A DNA stretch of 14,126 nt from SHZI01 sp040080965 (GTDB taxonomy: Bacteria; Pseudomonadota; Gammaproteobacteria; Steroidobacterales; GCA-2729495), in assembly GCA_040080965.1 (NCBI GenBank), contig JBEBHH010000062.1:1-14126 (forward strand), read 5' to 3'. Positions 1 through 7,278 of this stretch are shown here, in pieces; position 1 is the stretch's first letter, and the number at the start of each line of letters is the position of its first letter. The position numbers and the translations under genes are program-made. The notes under the pieces are model-generated. The model searched no databases, was not told where the DNA came from, and saw only the letters and a list, made by a program, of their open reading frames with translations.

Positions 1-1
1 G

Positions 2-966
2 CACGGCCTCACGCTGCGGCTGTTTCACGGCCGGGGCGGCACGGTAGGCCGGGGGGCGGGCCCGCTTACCAGGCCATCCTGGCCCAGCCACCCGGCACCG
101 TGAACGGGCAGCTGCGGCTCACGGAGCAGGGCGAGGTGATCAGTTCGAAATACGCCAACCCGGGGATTGGCCGCCGCAACCTGGAGACCCTGGTGGCCGC
201 CACCCTGGAAGCCACACTCCTGAAGAGCCACCGGCGATTGCCCCCGTCCTTCGTCGCGGCGGCCGAGGCCCTGAGCGCCGGGAGCTTCCGGGCGTACCGG
301 TCGCTGGTGTACGAGACCCCCGGGTTTCTCCAGTACTTCCACGCCTCCACGCCCATCGGCGAGATCGCCGCACTGAACATCGGCTCCCGGCCGCCGTCAC
401 GGCATCCCCACGGCAGCGGCCTGCTGCCCATCGAGGACCTGCGGGCGATTCCCTGGAGCTTTTCCTGGGGGCAGAGCCGCGTAGGCCTGCCCGGATGGTT
501 CGGCTTCGGCAGCGCCGTGGAGGACTGGCTGGACCAGGGACCCGGGCGGCGCCAGCGCCTGGCGCTGCTCAGGCGCATGGCCCGTGAGTGGCCCTTCTTC
601 AGTGCCCTGCTCTCCAACCTGGACATGGTGCTGGCCAAGAGCGACCTCGGCATCGCCGCCCGGTACGCGGAACTGGCGCCGGCCGGGGGGGCGGCGCTGT
701 TCACGGTGATCCGGCAGGAATGGGTGCGGACCAGCCGGTCGCTGGCGGTGATCACCGGCCACAGGAGCCGCCTCTGCGGCAACCCGGCCCTCGCACGCTC
801 CATCCAGCACCGCTTTCCCTACATCGATCCGCTGCACCACCTGCAGATCGAACTGCTGCGGCGCTACCGGCGGCAGAAGGCGGGCATCGGGAACTTCGAC
901 CGGCTGCGACGGGGAATCCACCTGTCCATCAACGGCATCGCCGCGGGTCTGCGGAATACCGGCTGA
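2..966 (+). CDS. ppc: Phosphoenolpyruvate carboxylase, C-terminal part, with an apparent 1-base frameshift
   Basis: PEPC adds bicarbonate to phosphoenolpyruvate to give oxaloacetate, refilling the TCA cycle in the cytoplasm. The 5' part lies outside the window. Bases 2-52 encode HGLTLRLFHGRGGTVGR in frame 2. The expected continuation GGGPAYQAILAQPPG is in frame 1 from base 52. Together they form the family signature FHGRGG-x-x-GRGG, with the active-site His and two Arg. Further matches to E. coli PEPC follow: LTEQGEVI, GSRP (Arg codon 388-390), LRAIPW (Arg 442-444), DWPFFS-like EWPFFS, and the C-terminal GLRNTG. Residues known in E. coli to bind the inhibitor aspartate appear kept: the second signature Arg, Lys at 637-639, Arg at 811-813 and the final Asn. 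Feedback inhibition is therefore likely. Frame 2 stops at 101-103, so as written the signature is out of frame with the rest. A GTG at 100 opens the frame-1 part but is not a real start. Family identity is certain; whether the gene is broken is not. Confidence 0.93.
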   Translation, partial: RPHAAAVSRPGRHGRPGGGPAYQAILAQPPGTVNGQLRLTEQGEVISSKYANPGIGRRNLETLVAATLEATLLKSHRRLPPSFVAAAEALSAGSFRAYRSLVYETPGFLQYFHASTPIGEIAALNIGSRPPSRHPHGSGLLPIEDLRAIPWSFSWGQSRVGLPGWFGFGSAVEDWLDQGPGRRQRLALLRRMAREWPFFSALLSNLDMVLAKSDLGIAARYAELAPAGGAALFTVIRQEWVRTSRSLAVITGHRSRLCGNPALARSIQHRFPYIDPLHHLQIELLRRYRRQKAGIGNFDRLRRGIHLSINGIAAGLRNTG

Positions 967-1045
967 GCCCGGCGGCCTCGTCCACAGGGCATCCATTTGC
1001 TTCGGGGCGGCGAACCAACGAATTCGCACCACCCGGAGATTCGCC

Positions 1046-2080
1046 ATGGCCCTCGTGTCCCTGCGCCAGTTGCTCGATCATGCCGCCGAGCGTGGCTACG
1101 GCGTGCCGGCCTTCAACGTCAATAACCTGGAACAGATCCAGGCCATCATGGAGGCGGCGGAGGAAACCCGGTCCCCGGTGATCCTGCAGGCGTCAGCCGG
1201 TGCGCGGAAGTACGCCGGCGAGGCCTACCTGCGGCACATGGTGCTGGCGGCGATCGAATCCCATCCCGACATCCCGCTGGTCCTGCACCAGGACCACGGC
1301 GCGTCGGCCGCCGTGTGCCAGCAGGCCATCCGCTCCGGCTTCAGCAGCGTGATGATGGACGGATCACTGCTTGAGGATGCAAAGACGCCGGCACCCTACG
1401 ACTACAACGTCGACATCACCCGCAAGGTCTGCGAGATGGCTCACTCGGTGGGTGTCTCGGTCGAGGGTGAGCTGGGCTGCCTCGGCTCGCTGGAGACCGG
1501 CGAGGCAGGCGAGGAAGACGGCGTGGGAGCCGCCGGCAAGCTGAGCCACGACATGCTGCTTACCGATCCCGCCCAGGCCAGGGACTTCGTCTCGCGCACC
1601 GGAGTGGACGCCCTCGCCATCGCTATCGGCACCAGTCACGGCGCCTACAAGTTCAGCCGCAAGCCGACTGGGGACATCCTGGACATGGAGCGCATCGCCG
1701 AGATCCACGCGGCGGTGCCGGACACCCACCTCGTGATGCACGGCTCTTCGAGCGTGCCCCAGGAGTGGCTGGCGATCATTCGCAAGTACGGCGGCGATAT
1801 CAAGGAAACCTACGGGGTGCCCGTCGAGGAGATCCAGCGCGGCATCCGGAGCGGCGTGCGCAAGATCAACATCGACACCGACATCCGGCTCGCCATGACC
1901 GGCGCCATGCGCAAGGTGGTCGCCGAGCAGCCTGCCGAGTTCGATCCCCGCAAGGCCCTCCTGGAAGCGAAGAAGGCGGCGCGCGGCATCTGCAAGGCCC
2001 GCTTCGAGGCCTTCGGCTGTGCGGGACAGGCCGCCTCGCTGAAGCCGGTGCCGCTCGAGGCGATGATTGGCCGCTATTGA
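1046..2080 (+). CDS. fba: Class II fructose-1,6-bisphosphate aldolase, CbbA/Calvin-cycle subtype
   Basis: This zinc-dependent aldolase reversibly joins dihydroxyacetone phosphate and glyceraldehyde 3-phosphate into fructose 1,6-bisphosphate, in glycolysis, gluconeogenesis or the Calvin cycle. The 344-residue length is usual for the subtype. HQDHG at 81-85 supplies the catalytic Asp83 and zinc ligand His84. The VEGELG stretch at 139-144, GTSHGAYKF at 195-203 (His198) and HGSS at 232-235 (His232) give the metal-site and phosphate-loop residues. NIDTD at 275-279 is the substrate-binding motif. The ATG is preceded by GGAGA at 1035-1039 with 6 bases of spacing. The gene follows ppc by 79 bases in the same direction, linking two central carbon steps, but no shared operon can be proven. 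No other Calvin-cycle gene is visible, so the subtype name alone does not show autotrophy. Confidence 0.95.
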   Translation: MALVSLRQLLDHAAERGYGVPAFNVNNLEQIQAIMEAAEETRSPVILQASAGARKYAGEAYLRHMVLAAIESHPDIPLVLHQDHGASAAVCQQAIRSGFSSVMMDGSLLEDAKTPAPYDYNVDITRKVCEMAHSVGVSVEGELGCLGSLETGEAGEEDGVGAAGKLSHDMLLTDPAQARDFVSRTGVDALAIAIGTSHGAYKFSRKPTGDILDMERIAEIHAAVPDTHLVMHGSSSVPQEWLAIIRKYGGDIKETYGVPVEEIQRGIRSGVRKINIDTDIRLAMTGAMRKVVAEQPAEFDPRKALLEAKKAARGICKARFEAFGCAGQAASLKPVPLEAMIGRY

Positions 2081-2139
2081 CGGCGTCCGCCTGTTGATCG
2101 TTGCCCGGCCATCGAGCGGGCACGCCACCGTATAAGGCG

Positions 2140-2163
2140 GCCTGGCGCGTCTTCGCCCCAGGC
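2140..2163 (+). other. Imperfect hairpin between aldolase and oxidoreductase genes
   Basis: GCCTGGCG and CGCC-CC-AGGC can pair as an 8-bp stem with a 2-base bulge and a 6-base loop. It lies 60 bases after the aldolase stop. There is no following T-run, so it is at best a weak or factor-assisted terminator. It could also be a chance structure in GC-rich DNA. Confidence 0.3.
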
Positions 2164-2221
2164 AGGTGCGTAGACTGGTGCTCCGCACCTTCACCCGACG
2201 CGCTCAGCGAGGCCCTGTACC

Positions 2222-3247
2222 GTGGAAGTAGACATCATCCTCGAGCCCGACCTGTCACCAGCCCAACTGGTGGAGCTGGGGCTGGCGGCCGAACGCTTTG
2301 GCATCCGGGCGCTGTGGTTACCGACGTATTTCGCTCACTGGGATCCGTTCATCGCGCTGGTCCCGGTCGCGCTCGCCACCCGGAAGCTCCAGCTGGGTGC
2401 GCTTGCGCTGTCCCCCTTCGAGATGCACCCGCTCAAGATTGCCAACGCGCTGCTCTCATTGAACGAACTGGCCGGCGGCCGCGCCGAGGTCTCAATTGGT
2501 GCCGGAGAAGGCAATCTGGACGCGATGGCGCTCTCGAAGCCGCCGAAGATCGTCGGCGCGGTCCGTGAGGCGGTCGAAATCGTGATCGGCGCCAGCCACG
2601 GCCAGCTCGGTGGCGACGGCTACCGGGGTGAGCACTTCCAGGTGACTTATCCGTGCGCCTACGAGTGGCTGAAGTCCCCGGCTCCCAGGGTGTACCTGGG
2701 GGCCTACCGCCACCAGATGATGCGGGCGGGCGCACGCGTCGCCGACGGCGTCTACATCGGCTGCACGCCGGTCGAGATCCTCGAGCCGGCCATCGTGGCA
2801 ATTCGCGACGGGCTCGCGAAGCGTGAACGGCCCCGGGATGGCTTCGCCATCAACGGGTACTGGGCCTGGCACCTCAAGAAGGACCGCGCCGAAGGCTACC
2901 GGGAATCCCGCCGTGAGCTGGCCTGGCGCGCCCGGAAACTCGACCCGGAACTGATCAACCTCTTCCTTGACGCCGGGGACGTCCGGACGGTTCGCGACCA
3001 CTGGAACGATTTCGTCGCCGCCTGGTTCGACCGTTCGGGCAACGTGCAGGGCGTGCCGGAGCGCATTACCGATGCGCTGTGCGAGGGGTTTACCTCAACG
3101 GGTGGCATCGAGGACCTCGACCGGGAGATCGAGCGCTTCCGGAAGTTCGGCAAGGCGGGGCAGACCACGATTTCCCTTCGCCTGCATGACGATCCCATGG
3201 AGGCACTACAGATCATCGGCAAACACGTGGTGCCGGCGTTGCATTGA
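2222..3247 (+). CDS. LLM-class (luciferase-like) flavin-dependent oxidoreductase
   Basis: The protein has 341 residues and is a predicted soluble TIM-barrel enzyme of the bacterial luciferase superfamily, which use FMN or coenzyme F420. Seen directly: an N-terminal strand with ELGLAAERFGIRALWLPTYF (residues 18-37), the family motif ELAGGRAEVSIGAGEGN (82-98), and PRVYLGAYRHQMMRAGARVADGVYIG (155-180) in the position of the usual V-x-I-G-A...A-G-x-x-ADG block. No signal peptide or membrane segment is present. A GTG start at 2222 is chosen because GAGG at 2209-2212 precedes it and the sequence begins on the first barrel strand. The substrate cannot be named. FMN versus F420 use cannot be decided from the sequence, and its neighbours do not suggest a pathway. 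A 141-base gap separates it from fba, so it may have its own promoter. Confidence 0.85.
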   Translation: MEVDIILEPDLSPAQLVELGLAAERFGIRALWLPTYFAHWDPFIALVPVALATRKLQLGALALSPFEMHPLKIANALLSLNELAGGRAEVSIGAGEGNLDAMALSKPPKIVGAVREAVEIVIGASHGQLGGDGYRGEHFQVTYPCAYEWLKSPAPRVYLGAYRHQMMRAGARVADGVYIGCTPVEILEPAIVAIRDGLAKRERPRDGFAINGYWAWHLKKDRAEGYRESRRELAWRARKLDPELINLFLDAGDVRTVRDHWNDFVAAWFDRSGNVQGVPERITDALCEGFTSTGGIEDLDREIERFRKFGKAGQTTISLRLHDDPMEALQIIGKHVVPALH

Positions 3248-3397
3248 GCAGGGTGACGCTAACGGGCCCGGCTGAGCACCGTCTGCCGGACGTTGGCGTT
3301 CAGCTTCTCCATCGGGACACTCCTGCAGAGGGGCTAATCGGGTGCGATTGTGCCAGCCGTCCCACTGGTTCACGGGAGAATAGGGCATACAAAGCCC

Positions 3398-3419
3398 GTC
3401 CGGGAAGGCCGTCCCGGGC
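3398..3419 (+). repeat. Inverted repeat just upstream of the lipoprotein promoter
   Basis: GTCCGGGA (3398-3405) and TCCCGGGC (3412-3419) can pair over 8 bp (one G-T pair) around a 6-base loop. The repeat ends 6 bases before the -10 box at 3426, covering the -35 position. It could be an operator or a hairpin. Its position is the only functional hint. Confidence 0.45.
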
Positions 3420-3423
3420 CGAT

Positions 3424-3431
3424 GCTATATT
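3424..3431 (+). promoter_or_regulatory. Probable extended -10 promoter for the lipoprotein pair
   Basis: The sequence GCTATATT, preceded by T at 3423, reads TG-C-TATATT, an extended -10 element with TATATT at 3426-3431. No good -35 lies 17 bases upstream, which is tolerated by extended -10 promoters. A start near 3438 would leave a leader of about 33 bases before the GTG at 3471. This A/T-rich hexamer stands out in GC-rich surroundings. Confidence 0.5.
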
Positions 3432-3470
3432 CCCGGCCATTCCGCCAATGGACCAACCGGGGAGTATTGC

Positions 3471-3767
3471 GTGCGATCCATCCTGCGAATACTGGGCGTG
3501 CTGGCCGGCGCGGCGCTGCTGAGCGGCTGCCTCTACATCAACGCCACCTACCCGCTTGACCAGAACATGAACGAAACGAAGGTGACCGGAAAGGTCGGCA
3601 GGGCCTCGCGGTACTCCGTGCTCTGGGCCGTGGCCTGGGGCGATGGCGGCACCCAGGCCGCGGCGCGCAACGGGGGTCTCACGATCATCCACAACGCCGA
3701 CACCCAGGACGAGGTGTATCTGTTCGGGCTCTGGTCGAAGCGCACCACGATTGTCTATGGCGAATAG
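3471..3767 (+). CDS. TRL-like small lipoprotein (first of a tandem pair)
   Basis: A 98-residue exported lipoprotein. The N-terminus MRSILRILGVLAGAALLSGC is a short signal peptide ending in a lipobox (LLSGC) with the lipidated Cys at position 20. The mature part matches the TRL-like family pattern: G-x-A-S-x-YSVLWAVAWGD (about 44-57), then AAARNGGLTIIHNAD (63-77) and the end TTIVYGE. The function of this family is unknown; the name comes from a tRNA-associated locus, and no tRNA is present here. The start is GTG at 3471, preceded by GGGGAG at 3459-3464 with 6 bases of spacing. The last 11 bases overlap the next gene, so the two are probably one translationally coupled operon driven from the promoter at 3424-3431. 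Position +2 after the Cys is Tyr, so there is no Asp signal for inner-membrane retention and outer-membrane sorting is likely. Confidence 0.85.
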   Translation: MRSILRILGVLAGAALLSGCLYINATYPLDQNMNETKVTGKVGRASRYSVLWAVAWGDGGTQAAARNGGLTIIHNADTQDEVYLFGLWSKRTTIVYGE

Positions 3768-4098
3768 CGTCGGCCTCCGCGCCGTCGCCCTGCTCGCCGC
3801 CGCCGCCCTCCTCGGTGGTTGCGGTGTCCGTGGCCTGATCTACTCCCGCACCGTAGAGCCGCTGATGACGGATTTCGACGCAACGCCGGTCGCGACCACA
3901 GCGAGCTCCGGCGACGTCAAGACGATCTCCTTCTATGTCGATGTCGAGTGGGGCCACACCGGCATCGGCGAGATCGCCCGGCAGAAGGGCCTCGGCGAGA
4001 TCTACTACGCCGACCTCGAGACCACCACGGTGCTGGGCTACTGGTCGCGGGACGTCGTCCGCGTCTATGGCCGGAAAGTGCCGTCTGATTCCGAGTAA
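3757..4098 (+). CDS. TRL-like small lipoprotein (second of a tandem pair)
   Basis: A 113-residue lipoprotein starting at the ATG at 3757, inside the end of the previous gene. The reading frame is open further upstream, but this ATG gives a clean signal peptide, MANSVGLRAV...LLGGC, with the lipidated Cys at 22. The second half, VEWGHTGIGEIARQKGLGEIYYADLE...VVRVYGRK, has the same plan as the preceding protein: G-x-x-x-I-A-x-x-x-GLGEIYYAD, then a terminal VYG strand. It is therefore a diverged paralogue. It has an extra insert of about 30 residues after the Cys (about 24-56). No Shine-Dalgarno sequence distinct from the upstream coding sequence is needed if ribosomes reinitiate at the 11-base overlap. 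Function unknown. The stop is only 13 bases from the convergent stop of the next gene. Confidence 0.8.
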   Translation: MANSVGLRAVALLAAAALLGGCGVRGLIYSRTVEPLMTDFDATPVATTASSGDVKTISFYVDVEWGHTGIGEIARQKGLGEIYYADLETTTVLGYWSRDVVRVYGRKVPSDSE

Positions 4099-4111
4099 TC
4101 GTCAGTTCCGG

Positions 4112-6010
4112 CTACGGACAGGGGACCGACCCCGCACAGGCCAGCCCGGACGGTCCGGGCGCGGAGCCAATTCGTGAGCGCAGCATAGCGAAGTCTGAGG
4201 AAGTCACCGAACCGCTCCCGTTCATGTCGGACCTGGCGGCATTGAGGCTGAAGGAATAGACCTGCCCGATCACCGAGCGCAGGATGGCAAAGTCCGTTGA
4301 CGTGGTGCCACCGCTGTTATTGATATCAGCGTCACAGGCGTTGCCATAGCCGTCGCTGTCGCTGTCGAGCTGGTACTTCGGGACTCCTGGCGCGCCCGAA
4401 TTTGGCACGGTTCCGGCAGCGGTGTTCGACACTAACCTGCAGTTGTCGCAGACGTTACCGCGACCATCGGTATCGGTGTCCGCCTGATCCGCATTGGCGC
4501 TCAAGGGGCAGTTATCCGCGCCATTGGCCACGGTGTCGCCGTCGATGTCCCCGTCGCACACGTCTCCGATTCCGTCAGCATCGGCGTCTGTCTGGCCCGC
4601 GTTCGCGTTCGAGGGACAGTTGTCCAGGCCGTCGAGATTGCCGTCACCGTCCGTATCCGGGGCGCCGGGCGCGGCAAAGACCAGGTAGCTGGTGCCGGCG
4701 AGAGATTCGTCGGCCGGGCAACCGCTCGTGGTTGTCGTTCCGAAAAGGTGGCACGCCCCGATATCCGGCGTGTTGGCCAGAATCAGGTACGTGCCATCGT
4801 CAATGATTACGTTCCACAGGTCGAACGCACCGGAGGTTCCTGACATTCCTCCTGAAGTCCCGGCACACCCGACCCCGGCCTGGCCCGCGGCCTGGGCCGT
4901 CAGTCCGCGCGGGCTCGGCGTACCCGCCATATAGGGATCCGGCGGACCGGAACCGTCAAACAAGCTCCAGTCATCCCCGCCAATCGTCATGCTTACGCAC
5001 TTGGGATTCCCGTTGACGTTCCAGACGGCGGTGGTTTCGTTCCCCTCGTTAAATCCGAAACTCACATTTGCGCAGCCAGACTGGCCAACCGAGGGGAGGA
5101 ATCCGCTTTCGATACAGTAGTAGGTTGCAGCGTTGGTCGTGCCCGCGCCGGGACCAGTGACCGTGATGATGAGATTGGTAACCAGGTCTCCCATAACCGG
5201 CCAGGAATTCGGATTATCGTCGATGAACAAGGTGGCCCAGAACAGGCCAGATTCCGCCAGCGTTGCGCCATTCCAGGTCCACGACGGGGCTGCGATGCTC
5301 ACGGACGCGGCGGCGCCACCATCGGTTGCGGGGTTGTAGCACGGCTGCTGGTAGGTGGGCCCCGGACAGCCCTGGGCAGCACCCGCTCTAAACATTAGCG
5401 AACGTAGCGAGCCGGTACTGAGGAGCCTTTGGTACGAGCCAACGAGGTTGTAGGGCATAGCGTTCGCGGCATAAACCTCGAGGCCCATGTTCAGCGGAAT
5501 GAAGATATTGCTCAGGTTGGGAAACACGTCGCCGCCTGCTGAGTGCGCTCCCGTGATCTGAAGCAGCCCGTTCGCTTCCGTGTACGACGCGGGGATGGGA
5601 TCGAACATATCGGCTGAGTTACCCGCTCCGGCACCGACAAAGAATCCCAGCCGGTAGCTCTGGCCGGCGATCAGCGTCGCGGATATCGGGATAGTCACTG
5701 ACTGATTGTTGGCGACTGCGGGCATTACATCGGCAGATGCAACCAGGGCTTGCGTGGTGGCATTGTAGATTCGCGCCCCGATCGTGGCCGTACCAGCCTG
5801 GATATCGACCAGGTTCAGCGTCATCGAACTGACAACCAGATTCGATGGCCCCAGCACCGTAACATTCGCGGCACGGGTTTCACCGCTGAAAGACTGATTG
5901 CCAAAATTCGTGCCGCTGGCTCCGGATGTCAGGTTGACGCTGACGGCATCGGCCGAGCCGCAGGTCAACACCAGCAGGACAAACCCGTAGAACTTGTGCT
6001 TCATTTTCAC
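4112..6010 (-). CDS. Exported protein with thrombospondin type-3 repeats and a dockerin-like C-terminus
   Basis: The protein has 632 residues. MKMKHKFYGFVLLVLTCGSADA is a signal peptide with likely cleavage after Ala22. Residues about 30-182 are a Ser/Thr/Val-rich beta domain (SGTNFGNQSFSGE...) of the kind used by surface and adhesin-like proteins. Residues 183-450 are an unrecognised domain with several Cys pairs. Residues 452-560 hold calcium-binding thrombospondin type-3 repeats (DTDGDGNLDGLDNCP, DADADGIGDVCD, DTDTDGRGNVCD, DSDSDGYGNACD). Residues 560-616 hold two EF-hand-like units, ADINNSGGTTSTDFAILRSVIG and SDMNGSGSVTSSDFAMLRSRIG, resembling a type I dockerin. No membrane anchor or sorting signal is clear at the end, SGLACAGSVPCP. 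GTG at 6010 and ATG at 6004 are both possible starts; a GGGGA ribosome site fits the GTG better. Codon use is less GC-rich than in neighbouring genes. Role inferred: calcium-stabilised secreted or surface protein. Confidence 0.85.
   Translation of the reverse strand: MKMKHKFYGFVLLVLTCGSADAVSVNLTSGASGTNFGNQSFSGETRAANVTVLGPSNLVVSSMTLNLVDIQAGTATIGARIYNATTQALVASADVMPAVANNQSVTIPISATLIAGQSYRLGFFVGAGAGNSADMFDPIPASYTEANGLLQITGAHSAGGDVFPNLSNIFIPLNMGLEVYAANAMPYNLVGSYQRLLSTGSLRSLMFRAGAAQGCPGPTYQQPCYNPATDGGAAASVSIAAPSWTWNGATLAESGLFWATLFIDDNPNSWPVMGDLVTNLIITVTGPGAGTTNAATYYCIESGFLPSVGQSGCANVSFGFNEGNETTAVWNVNGNPKCVSMTIGGDDWSLFDGSGPPDPYMAGTPSPRGLTAQAAGQAGVGCAGTSGGMSGTSGAFDLWNVIIDDGTYLILANTPDIGACHLFGTTTTSGCPADESLAGTSYLVFAAPGAPDTDGDGNLDGLDNCPSNANAGQTDADADGIGDVCDGDIDGDTVANGADNCPLSANADQADTDTDGRGNVCDNCRLVSNTAAGTVPNSGAPGVPKYQLDSDSDGYGNACDADINNSGGTTSTDFAILRSVIGQVYSFSLNAARSDMNGSGSVTSSDFAMLRSRIGSAPGPSGLACAGSVPCP
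4144..4160. repeat. Perfect 7-bp inverted repeat with 3-base loop near convergent stops
   Basis: GCCCGGA-CGG-TCCGGGC is a strong hairpin inside the last codons of the exported-protein gene and 45 bases beyond the end of the lipoprotein pair. It could slow + strand transcription coming from the lipoproteins. There is no T-run on either side, and it also encodes the PGPSG residues, so a terminator role is only a possibility. Confidence 0.4.
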
Positions 6011-6167
6011 AATCGATCCCCGCCTTACCCAGACGCGCTGTTTGTCATAAGACTAACGTCCGCCCGAATCAGGCCCGGGTCTGGTCCTGACGATAATGCT
6101 GTAGACAGGGTGCGGCAAGGCCAGCATAACGACCCAGAAGAGCTGGCCGCCGCGCCACCGCCTATTC

Positions 6168-7184
6168 TCAGTTCCGGCTCTTGTCCACGATCTTGTTCGC
6201 CGCGATCCACGGCATCATCCGGCGCAGCTCGGCCCCGACCGTCTCGATCGGGTGCGCCGCGTTGGCGGCGCGGGCCTTGGTCATCTCCGGGTAGCCTGCG
6301 GCGCCCTCGGCGACGAAGCGCCTGGCGTAGGAGCCGTTCTGGATGTTCGCCAGCGCCTCCTTCATCGCCTTCCGCGACTCGGCATTGATCACCTTCGGGC
6401 CCGTGACGTACTCGCCGAACTCGGCGTTGTTGGAAATCGAGTAGTTCATGTCGGCGATGCCGCCCTGGTACATGAGGTCCACGATCAGCTTCAGCTCGTG
6501 CAGGCACTCGAAGTAGGCCATCTCGGCGGGGTAGCCCGCCTCCACCAGCGTCTCGAAGCCGGCCTTCACCAGCTCGACGCAGCCGCCGCAGAGCACCGAC
6601 TGCTCGCCGAAGAGATCGGTCTCGCACTCGTCCTTGAACGTGGTGCCGATGATCCCGGTGCGGCCGCCACCGATGGCAGAGGCATACGACAGCGCGGTGG
6701 CCAGCGCCTTGCCCGAGGCATCCTGCGCGACGGCGACGAGGTCGGGGATGCCCCGGCCCGCCTGGAACTCGGAGCGCACCGTGTGCCCGGGCGCCTTCGG
6801 CGCAATCATGATCACGTCCAGGTCGGCCCGCGGATTGATGGTCTGGAAATGGATCGAGAACCCGTGCGCGAAGGCCAGCGTGGCGCCCTTGCGGATGTTG
6901 GGCTCGATCTCCTTCGTGTAGAGCTCCGCCTGGAACTCGTCAGGGGTCAGGATCATGACGACATCGGCGTCCTTCACGGCGGCCGGCACGTCAGCGACCT
7001 TGATGCCGTGGGCCTCGACCTTGCGCCGCGACGCGGAGCCGGGCTTCAGGCCGACGACAACCGACACGCCGGAATCCTGCAGGTTGCCGGCGTGGGCGTG
7101 GCCCTGGGAGCCGTAGCCGATGATGGCGACCTTCCGGCCGCGGATGATCGAGACGTCGCAATCCTTGTCGTAGTAGACCTTCAT
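6168..7184 (-). CDS. ilvC: Ketol-acid reductoisomerase, class I, NADP type
   Basis: The enzyme converts acetolactate or acetohydroxybutyrate by alkyl migration and NADPH reduction, the second common step of valine, leucine and isoleucine synthesis. The 338-residue length is that of the short class I form; the E. coli enzyme is the long class II form. The Rossmann motif GYGSQGHAHA is at 23-32. The cofactor loop LKPGSASRRK has Ser50 and Ser52 and Arg53, typical of NADPH preference. AHGFSIHF at 106-113 gives the active-site His107, and APKAPGH carries Lys130. Magnesium ligands are Asp190 and Glu194 (ETDLFGEQ), with Glu226 and Glu230 (ECLHE). Ser251 lies in SISNNAE. The ATG at 7184 is preceded by GGAG (complement of 7193-7196) with 8 bases of spacing. 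Divergent from ilvY, whose product is expected to activate it. Confidence 0.97.
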   Translation of the reverse strand: MKVYYDKDCDVSIIRGRKVAIIGYGSQGHAHAGNLQDSGVSVVVGLKPGSASRRKVEAHGIKVADVPAAVKDADVVMILTPDEFQAELYTKEIEPNIRKGATLAFAHGFSIHFQTINPRADLDVIMIAPKAPGHTVRSEFQAGRGIPDLVAVAQDASGKALATALSYASAIGGGRTGIIGTTFKDECETDLFGEQSVLCGGCVELVKAGFETLVEAGYPAEMAYFECLHELKLIVDLMYQGGIADMNYSISNNAEFGEYVTGPKVINAESRKAMKEALANIQNGSYARRFVAEGAAGYPEMTKARAANAAHPIETVGAELRRMMPWIAANKIVDKSRN

Positions 7185-7211
7185 GGGGTTAGCTCCGGTT
7201 GAGAGGATGCC

Positions 7212-7240
7212 ACTCTAGGCTCAATGGCACGTTGCGTAAA
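7212..7240 (-). promoter_or_regulatory. Candidate ilvC promoter
   Basis: Read on the - strand, TTTACG (complement of 7235-7240) and TAGAGT (complement of 7212-7217) are separated by exactly 17 bases. Each hexamer matches the sigma-70 consensus at 4 of 6 positions. The -35 box touches the left arm of the inverted repeat at 7228-7259, as expected for a promoter activated by a LysR-type protein. Confidence 0.5.
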
Positions 7241-7278
7241 ACGATATATATGCAACGTGGTATGCCGTTTCATGCAAC
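7228..7278. promoter_or_regulatory. Probable IlvY operator: inverted repeat plus third half-site
   Basis: CACGTTGC (7228-7235) and GCAACGTG (7252-7259) form a perfect 8-bp inverted repeat with a 16-base AT-rich centre. A further half-site in the same orientation, ATGCAAC, occurs at 7250-7256 and 7272-7278, exactly 22 bases (about two helical turns) apart. LysR-type tetramers usually bind two adjacent dyads next to the divergent promoter, and this layout fits. TATATA at 7245-7250 may be the ilvY -10 box, so binding could also repress ilvY. The assignment to IlvY is inferred from position. Confidence 0.65.

Noticed and set aside
997..1025. Possible promoter for fba (TTGCTT, 17 bases, GAATTC)
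   Set aside because: The -10 half matches the consensus at only one position.
3643..3756. Upstream extension of the second lipoprotein frame
   Set aside because: It lies within the first lipoprotein gene and encodes an Arg/Pro/Ser-rich stretch; starting at 3757 gives a proper lipoprotein signal.
4119..4136. GGGGACCGACCCC near the end of the exported-protein gene as a second REP-like copy
   Set aside because: Only 4-bp arms, no similarity to the 33-bp element beyond a GGGGAC stretch, and it is coding sequence.
6252..7202. A 316-codon open frame on the + strand opposite ilvC
   Set aside because: ilvC carries all catalytic residues on the other strand; the antisense product has no family features.
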